Shown one piece after another: positions 6,083-10,377 of a stretch of 10,377 nt of DNA (position 1 is its first letter; the number at the start of each line of letters is the position of its first letter). Position numbers and translations under genes: made by a program. A model generated the notes under the pieces. That model had not been told where the DNA came from. It ran no database searches and saw only the letters and a list, made by a program, of their open reading frames with translations. The stretch covers positions 1 through 10,377 of the forward strand of contig CAJOQL010000081.1 in assembly GCA_905236935.1 (NCBI GenBank), given 5' to 3'. Source of the DNA: an uncultured Bacilli bacterium. GTDB lineage: Bacteria > Bacillota_I > Bacilli_A > RF39 > UBA660.

Positions 6083-7438
6083 ATGTTAAGGTATGAAACT
6101 GATTCTAGAAAAATTAATAAAGGTCAAATATTTGTTGCTATTAAAGGCTTAACAGTTGATGGTCATAATTATATAGATGAAGCTATTAAAAATGGAGCAA
6201 GTAAGATTATTTCAGAAAATGATTTAAATATAGATATTCCTTATATTAAGGTTAGTAATACTTATAATTATTTAAAGAAAATCTTAAAAAAAGAATATGG
6301 TAAGATTATTAATAGTATAAAGCTAATTGGTATTACTGGAACTAATGGAAAAACTACTTCTTCTTATTTAACTTATCAAATGTTAAATTTTTTAGAAGTT
6401 AATACCGCATATATTGGAACAATTGGTTTTTATTTTAATGGTGAGATTATTCCTTTAAATAATACTACTCCTGATTTATTAACAACGTATAAATTAATTT
6501 TAAAAGCTATTAGTGGTGGAGCTAAGTGTGTAGTTATGGAAGTTAGTTCTCATGCTCTTTGTTTAGATAGATTATATGGTATTAATTTTGATAATGTAGT
6601 ATTTACTAATTTGACTATGGAGCATTTAGATTATCATAAAACTATGGAAAATTATTTAAAAGCTAAACAACTTATATTAAAGCATTTAAAATATAAAGCT
6701 AAAATTATTGCAAATTCTGATGATGACAATTATTTAAAATTTAAAAAGAAAGGTTTTGATTTTTATACATTTGGATTTAATGGTGATTATAAGATATTAA
6801 GTTATGAAACAGTGGTAGACAAAATAAAATTAAAGTTTAGTTTTAGTAATAATGAATATAATGTAATTATTCCACTTACTAATATTTTCAATATTTATAA
6901 TTATTTAACCATGTTAGCAATTGTGAATCTATATGGTTTTGAAATTAAGGATATTATTAGCAATACTAGTAAAATTAAAGCACCTAAAGGTAGATGTGAG
7001 AGATATTGTTTAAATAAAGGATATGCAGTTATAGATTTTGCTCATAGTCCAGATGCAGTTTTAAAAGTTATTAATGCTTATAATGACATTAAAGAAGGTA
7101 AAATTATTACGATTATTGGTTGTGGTGGTGATAGAGATAGTGAAAAAAGACCAATTATTGGTAATATAGCAACTAGCCTTAGTAATTATGTTATTTTTAC
7201 TAATGATAATCCTAGAACAGAAAAACCTAATAAGATTATCTCAGATATTTTAAGTGGAGTTAAAAGTAGCAATTTTGAGGTAATTTATGATAGAAGTCTT
7301 GCAATTAAAAAAGGAATTAGTTTACTTGAAGATAATGATATATTGCTAATTTTAGGTAAGGGGCATGAAAATTATCAAATTATTGGGAATGAAAGATATT
7401 ATTTTGATGATGCTGAAGAAGTTTCAAAATATAAATAG
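6083..7438 (+). CDS. murE: UDP-MurNAc-L-Ala-D-Glu:meso-diaminopimelate ligase
   Basis: ATP-dependent cytoplasmic ligase that adds the third residue to the peptidoglycan stem peptide. Domain 1 holds TDSRKINKGQIFVAIKG (6-22) for UDP binding. The central Mur-ligase domain has the P-loop GTNGKTT (86-92), TTPD (128-131), EVSSHAL (153-159) and LTMEHLDYHKTMENYLKAKQ (177-196), which includes the lysine that is carbamylated in the family. The C-terminal domain has DFAHSPDA, GCGGDRD (346-352), TNDNPRTE (373-380) and GKGHENYQ (425-432). DNPR is the signature of enzymes that add meso-diaminopimelate; lysine enzymes differ there. At 451 residues it is about 40 shorter than B. subtilis or E. coli MurE, mainly because roughly 20 N-terminal residues are missing. 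No in-frame upstream start exists, and GGAGG lies 4 bases before ATG. It is followed after 63 bp by the 396-residue gene. Confidence 0.95.
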   Translation: MLRYETDSRKINKGQIFVAIKGLTVDGHNYIDEAIKNGASKIISENDLNIDIPYIKVSNTYNYLKKILKKEYGKIINSIKLIGITGTNGKTTSSYLTYQMLNFLEVNTAYIGTIGFYFNGEIIPLNNTTPDLLTTYKLILKAISGGAKCVVMEVSSHALCLDRLYGINFDNVVFTNLTMEHLDYHKTMENYLKAKQLILKHLKYKAKIIANSDDDNYLKFKKKGFDFYTFGFNGDYKILSYETVVDKIKLKFSFSNNEYNVIIPLTNIFNIYNYLTMLAIVNLYGFEIKDIISNTSKIKAPKGRCERYCLNKGYAVIDFAHSPDAVLKVINAYNDIKEGKIITIIGCGGDRDSEKRPIIGNIATSLSNYVIFTNDNPRTEKPNKIISDILSGVKSSNFEVIYDRSLAIKKGISLLEDNDILLILGKGHENYQIIGNERYYFDDAEEVSKYK

Positions 7439-7471
7439 TGAAAATAAGTAGGAATAAATATTTTTTTGTGA

Positions 7472-7477
7472 TATACT
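7472..7477 (+). promoter_or_regulatory. Possible extended -10 promoter of the 396-aa gene
   Basis: TGATATACT: TG, one base, then TATACT (7472-7477). The hexamer 17 bases upstream, TAGGAA, is a poor -35. There is no terminator between murE and this gene, so it may also be read from the murE promoter. Confidence 0.5.
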
Positions 7478-7501
7478 TTTTTATAGTAGGAGTGTGTAGA
7501 T

Positions 7502-8692
7502 ATGATAAATATTTATAAAAAAAGAGAAAAATCCTTAGAAAATCCTAGTGGTTATGTAGAAATTAAAAATGAAGATATTAAAGGACCATTTTTATTATGT
7601 ATTTCTGCCCAAGATTTTTTAGATAAATCAGTATTTGGTATTGTAAGAGAGGGCGCTCATGCGGCTAGATGTTATACATCTCAAGAATATGCTGGAGGAT
7701 TTAAAATTGATAAGTGTCCGATTGATTTTTTAGGTTTAAAATTTAGGCCAGATGATAAATATCAATATAATTATGAAGAAATTGTGGAAAAATTCTTATG
7801 GCCTTATTTAATTAAAAATGGTTTAGATTTAGAAAGTATTAAACAAACTGCTAAAAATATGAATTTTATGACCTATTGTGATGGAACTTTTACTTATGCT
7901 AAAATTGAGAATATGATTGAAAGGAAATTAAAAGAACTATATTTTAGCGCTGAAGATATAGACGATATTTTAAGTAATTTTTCACTTGTTTCAGTTGGGT
8001 CTATGGTTAATGTAACTAATTTTAAAACTACAGTAGTTTCTTTTGTAGATGTTAATGATAGTGAGATTTTTTCTGAGCATACTGATGAATATAAAGATTT
8101 ACTTGCAAAGTATAATAGAAAAAGTTTATATGGAAAAAATGGTAAAAATAGTATTTTGTATTTATATGAAGGGTCTGGCAAACACAGTTTAAAAGAATAT
8201 TTAAAAGATGAAACAGTTGTTAAATCTGCCCTATCTAGTGTTGTTAGCTATTTTTTAGAAAAATCAATTAGTGACGATAAAGTTAAAAATGCTCTTACTA
8301 TTGATGAAGTTATAAATAGATTAAATGTTTATTCTAATGAAGAAGAAAATATATCTAATCTTATTAATAGACTTGATAAGGAAATTAGTTATAATAATAC
8401 TCCTAGATATACTAGTGAGGAATTTATTCTTAGAACTGAACTAGATGCTAGTTATAAAGAATTATCAAAATCTAGAAATATTATAAATAGTATTAAAAAT
8501 GAGTTAGATGGAAAAAATAATAAAGTTAATAATTTAATTATAAATATTAATGAATTATGTGATGCAGAAACAGCTAAAGCAATTTTACTAGCTGCTGGGT
8601 TGTCACAGTATGTAAGACGAAGTGATGCTGTACCAAGTTTAGAAGAATTTCAAGAAGAATACGATAAATCAGAGGTTAGAAGAGCAATGTAG
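7502..8692 (+). CDS. Conserved-looking protein of unknown function (396 aa)
   Basis: I do not recognise this protein. It has no signal peptide or membrane helix. Residues 20-80 are dense in motif-like residues, including GPFLLCISAQDFLDKSVFG, REGAHAARCYTSQEYAGGFK and CPIDFLGLKF, which look like an alpha/beta enzyme or ligand-binding core. Residues 120-225 contain further strands (MTYCDGTFTYAK, VVSFVDVND, NSILYLYEGSGKHSLKEYL). Residues 305-350 are a likely coiled coil, followed by a short helical tail (AETAKAILLAAGL). Cysteines are at 33, 57, 72, 126 and 353, not in a clear metal-site pattern. AGGAG lies 9 bases before ATG. It follows murE on the same strand and ends at a strong terminator. An envelope or precursor role is suggested only by position. 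Confidence 0.85.
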   Translation: MINIYKKREKSLENPSGYVEIKNEDIKGPFLLCISAQDFLDKSVFGIVREGAHAARCYTSQEYAGGFKIDKCPIDFLGLKFRPDDKYQYNYEEIVEKFLWPYLIKNGLDLESIKQTAKNMNFMTYCDGTFTYAKIENMIERKLKELYFSAEDIDDILSNFSLVSVGSMVNVTNFKTTVVSFVDVNDSEIFSEHTDEYKDLLAKYNRKSLYGKNGKNSILYLYEGSGKHSLKEYLKDETVVKSALSSVVSYFLEKSISDDKVKNALTIDEVINRLNVYSNEEENISNLINRLDKEISYNNTPRYTSEEFILRTELDASYKELSKSRNIINSIKNELDGKNNKVNNLIININELCDAETAKAILLAAGLSQYVRRSDAVPSLEEFQEEYDKSEVRRAM

Positions 8693-8718
8693 ATTTATAA
8701 TTAGATTAGTATCATGTT

Positions 8719-8750
8719 AGAGCATACTTTTAAATGTAAGTGTGCTTTTT
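8719..8750 (+). terminator. Terminator of the murE / 396-aa unit
   Basis: AGCATACTT (8721-8729) pairs with AAGTGTGCT (8738-8746), 9 bp with one G-U, around an 8-nt loop, followed by four more T. It lies 29 bases after the stop codon. Confidence 0.9.
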
Positions 8751-8793
8751 ATATGTTATTCAGTATTTAACAAAAGCTATTTATTTTAGATAT

Positions 8794-8826
8794 TATTACT
8801 TAAAATAAATTATTACTTAAAATAAA
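8794..8826. repeat. Two tandem copies of a 17-bp AT-rich unit
   Basis: TATTACTTAAAATAAA occurs at 8794-8809 and again at 8811-8826, giving a 17-bp period. It lies between convergent terminators. No function is apparent. Confidence 0.8.
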
Positions 8827-8856
8827 AACTTACTTACCATTAATGGTTCGTAAGTT
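8820..8856 (-). terminator. Terminator-like hairpin downstream of the CPBP gene
   Basis: On the minus strand AACTTAC (8850-8856) and GTAAGTT (8827-8833) form a 7-bp stem. The arms enclose the perfect 12-bp palindrome ACCATTAATGGT (8836-8847) across a 2x2 internal loop, and TTTATTTT follows. It would end transcripts coming leftward from the CPBP gene, about 120 bases after that gene's stop. Confidence 0.6.
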
Positions 8857-8916
8857 ATCTTCATATGGAGCGATATAGATACGATATACGACCTTAAGTT
8901 CTTCTTTGTAATTTGA
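8830..8916 (-). pseudogene. Possible 28-codon coding remnant
   Basis: A minus-strand frame runs from just after a TAA (8917-8919) to a TAA at 8830-8832 and has no start codon. Its product includes KEELKVVYRIYIAPYEDNL and then RTINGK, which reads like a protein C-terminus, and it ends inside the terminator-like hairpin. The segment 8850-8904 is about 35% G+C, richer than its surroundings. It may be the tail of a lost gene, or chance; I cannot name a family. Confidence 0.25.
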
Positions 8917-8977
8917 TTATATAACTTTAATGTAAATTGTGCAACATAAAAATATATTTAATTTTTTAGTGAAATTA

Positions 8978-9784
8978 TTATTTGCTTTGTTCTAATAAAA
9001 ACTCATCTATTTTCTTTTTTCGCATCATAAACAAGAATATTAGTATTAATGGGATTATCATAATAACTGCAAAGATTATTTTACTAGATGAATTAACTGT
9101 AGTCTTATTTGTAATTTCATTAATAAATAATATATTATCAATTGATAAACTGATGTCCCAAATTCCATGTATGCATGCAACCGCCCAAAGACTTTTAGAT
9201 CTAATATAAATTGCACTTAAAACTAACCCTAAACCTGTTGCCATTATCATTTGAGCAACAGGAATTTCTCCACTTCCTAATACATTAAGAATATGCAAAC
9301 TACCAAATAGAATGGCACTAAGCATACATGCTGATATAATATTTTTTTTATTATTTAATCTTTTATAATCATCAAACATATTTATAATGTATCCTCTTGC
9401 TTCTAATTCTTCAATAAATCCTGCCCCTACTAAATATACCAAAAACCAATATATTATGTGCATCGGTGAATTTAATTTAAAACTATCAGTTGATAAAATA
9501 CTAAATAATGCAAAAATGATACAATAAATTAATAAAGGAGTCCCAATTTTTAATCCATTTATAAAATTGTTTTTATCCCATTTAATTATTTCTCGTTTAT
9601 TAATTACTTTTAACATAGAAGTTAGAAAAATTATTTTAATAACATAAAATATTGCTCTAGCAACTTCCTTTTCAACATTGAGTATTTTTAATAAAAATAA
9701 TTGCATCCCAAGAAATAATATTTCACATAATAATATAAAAAGTATTATTGAAAATATATTTTTTTTTTTAAAATTTATTACCAT
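8978..9784 (-). CDS. CPBP family intramembrane metalloprotease (Abi/Rce1-like)
   Basis: A 268-residue polytopic membrane protein with about seven or eight hydrophobic segments (about 11-33, 43-60, 80-98, 108-122, 148-170, 175-193, 198-216, 234-254) and a basic C-terminal tail. All three family motifs are present: EELEAR (EExxxR, 125-130), FGSLH (FxxxH, 160-164) and HGIWD (HxxxD, 206-210). These supply the catalytic glutamates and histidines of a metal-dependent protease in the membrane. Bacterial relatives act in bacteriocin self-immunity, protein maturation or signalling; the substrate here is unknown. AGAGGTG lies 9 bases before ATG. It is divergent from the 73-residue membrane protein gene. 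Confidence 0.9.
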   Translation of the reverse strand: MVINFKKKNIFSIILFILLCEILFLGMQLFLLKILNVEKEVARAIFYVIKIIFLTSMLKVINKREIIKWDKNNFINGLKIGTPLLIYCIIFALFSILSTDSFKLNSPMHIIYWFLVYLVGAGFIEELEARGYIINMFDDYKRLNNKKNIISACMLSAILFGSLHILNVLGSGEIPVAQMIMATGLGLVLSAIYIRSKSLWAVACIHGIWDISLSIDNILFINEITNKTTVNSSSKIIFAVIMIIPLILIFLFMMRKKKIDEFLLEQSK

Positions 9785-9805
9785 TATTATAACACCTCTA
9801 ATAAG

Positions 9806-9834
9806 ATTTTATCATTACTATTATTTTTTAGCAA
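9806..9834 (-). promoter_or_regulatory. Promoter of the CPBP gene
   Basis: TTGCTA (9829-9834), a 17-base spacer and TAAAAT (9806-9811) with an extended -10 TG, on the minus strand. Confidence 0.65.
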
Positions 9835-9900
9835 TATTAACTGATACTTTTCATTCATTTACAAACCTGTTGAAAAAAATGTAAATTAAATTAAAATATG

Positions 9901-9929
9901 TTGAAATAATTTGGAATAAGCATTATAAT
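9901..9929 (+). promoter_or_regulatory. Promoter of the 73-aa membrane protein
   Basis: TTGAAA (9901-9906), a 17-base spacer and TATAAT (9924-9929), followed by AAGGAGGT at 9941-9948. Confidence 0.9.
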
Positions 9930-9958
9930 GCAATTAAATAAAGGAGGTATTTATTACT

Positions 9959-10180
9959 ATGAAAGATACGAAATTAAAATGGTATCAGATTGGAATTGGG
10001 GCATTGGCAGGATTTACTAATCCATTTTTAGGTCTAACTCTTTATTGGGTTTGGAAAGATGAAAATGACGAATTAAAAAAAGGATTAGCGCAAAGATTAA
10101 AATGGGGTGTTATATTATTTGCAATTTCAGCAGCAATTTATTTTATACGCGGTTTTATAGATGGTCTTATGGGTGCATAA
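9959..10180 (+). CDS. Small two-helix membrane protein of unknown function (73 aa)
   Basis: The frame is well supported by a near-consensus promoter, AAGGAGGT 10 bases before ATG and a strong terminator right after the stop. The protein has two hydrophobic helices, about 9-31 (IGIGALAGFTNPFLGLTLYW) and 48-70 (WGVILFAISAAIYFIRGFI). They are joined by a charged loop, VWKDENDELKKGLAQRLK. The N-terminus is short and basic. It resembles the many small Firmicute membrane proteins that carry a PxLGLxLYxVWKDE stretch; none I can name has a known role. There is no double-glycine leader, so it does not look like a class II bacteriocin. It is divergent from the CPBP protease gene. Confidence 0.85.
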   Translation: MKDTKLKWYQIGIGALAGFTNPFLGLTLYWVWKDENDELKKGLAQRLKWGVILFAISAAIYFIRGFIDGLMGA

Positions 10181-10210
10181 GGACAAGTTAGTCAAAACTT
10201 GTTCTTTTTT
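10181..10210 (+). terminator. Terminator of the 73-aa gene
   Basis: GGACAAGTT (10181-10189) pairs with AACTTGTTC (10196-10204), 9 bp with one G-U, around a 6-nt loop, followed by six T. The stem begins at the base after the TAA stop codon. Confidence 0.92.
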
Positions 10211-10264
10211 AATTTTGCTTATAAATAAAAATTTTAAGGATTAATAAAATATATTTATTGTAAT

Positions 10265-10340
10265 TTCTTGGGTGGATTGGGGATACCCCAATAATACGTG
10301 AAAAGTCCTCGTGGGAGGAACTTTTCAGTGCTTGCTAATT
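10265..10340. ncRNA. Unassigned structured segment, candidate ncRNA or leader
   Basis: A locally GC-rich block in very AT-rich surroundings. ATTGGGG/CCCCAAT forms a 7-bp hairpin with an ATA loop (10276-10292). Then TGAAAAG-TCCTC pairs with GAGGA-(A)-CTTTTCA, 12 bp with one bulged A and a GTGG loop (10299-10327). GGGTGG precedes the first hairpin and GTGCTTGC follows the second. It begins about 55 bases after a strong terminator and contains no open frame I would trust. Neither hairpin contains a G-U pair, so the strand cannot be decided. It does not match the riboswitch, T-box, SRP, tmRNA or RNase P cores I know. Confidence 0.4.
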
Positions 10341-10377
10341 ATTTATAGATAAAATTGTTAAATAGATTTTTTAGATA

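Noticed and set aside
8794..8826. CRISPR array or phage attachment site from the short repeats.
   Set aside because: There are only two directly adjacent 17-bp AT-rich copies, with no spacers, integrase or cas gene.
8982..9209. Plus-strand frame opposite the C-terminus of the CPBP gene.
   Set aside because: It is antisense to a protein with all three catalytic motifs and has no ribosome site.
9959..10180. Class II bacteriocin precursor beside a CPBP immunity protein.
   Set aside because: There is no double-glycine leader, no cysteine pair and no transporter, and the charged inter-helix loop fits an ordinary small membrane protein better.
10265..10340. T-box riboswitch, suggested by GGGTGG.
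   Set aside because: The expected ACC-CG continuation is absent, there is no room for a specifier stem after the terminator at 10181-10210, and the following hairpin lacks a proper T-run.

Overview
The window comes from a very AT-rich, low-GC member of the Firmicutes/Bacillota that still makes a peptidoglycan wall. Three things point this way: the 16S rRNA 5' end and its leader resemble Bacillus-type rrn leaders, ribosome binding sites are strong GGAGG types, and promoters are sigma-A-like, often with an extended TG -10. The composition and the divergent proteins would fit an uncultured gut lineage near the Bacilli/Mollicutes (RF39-like), but that placement is inference. All ten protein genes end in TAA or TAG, and Trp is encoded by TGG where I checked it, so the standard bacterial code fits.

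Layout. From 1 to 5946 everything runs on the minus strand. In coordinate order: the first ~90 bases of a 16S rRNA gene with its leader and three tandem promoters; an NTP/NDP phosphatase of the DUF402/Ntdp family; a divergent phosphoglycerate kinase; a secreted glucosaminidase-like cell-wall hydrolase; a two-gene unit of an acidic protein with a C-terminal LysM-like domain plus a 79-residue protein; a single tRNA-Asn(GTT); and a helix-rich zinc-ribbon protein. A divergent promoter region at 5947-6082 then switches to the plus strand for murE (UDP-MurNAc-tripeptide synthetase with the DNPR signature of meso-diaminopimelate enzymes) and a 396-residue protein I do not recognise. On the right, a minus-strand CPBP membrane protease is divergent to a plus-strand 73-residue two-helix membrane protein. 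The window ends in an unassigned, unusually GC-rich, hairpin-rich stretch at about 10265-10340.

Functionally this is mostly housekeeping with a cell-envelope bias: precursor synthesis (MurE), wall cleavage (the hydrolase), possible lipid II or peptidoglycan recognition from the cytoplasm (the LysM protein) and membrane proteolysis (CPBP). Most genes have their own readable promoter, and many have a hairpin-plus-T-run terminator, so the region is a string of short transcription units. I see no transposase, CRISPR array, phage gene or recognised defence system. The best candidates for something undescribed are the structured segment near the right end, the SpoVID-like LysM protein with its small partner, and the 396-residue protein beside murE.
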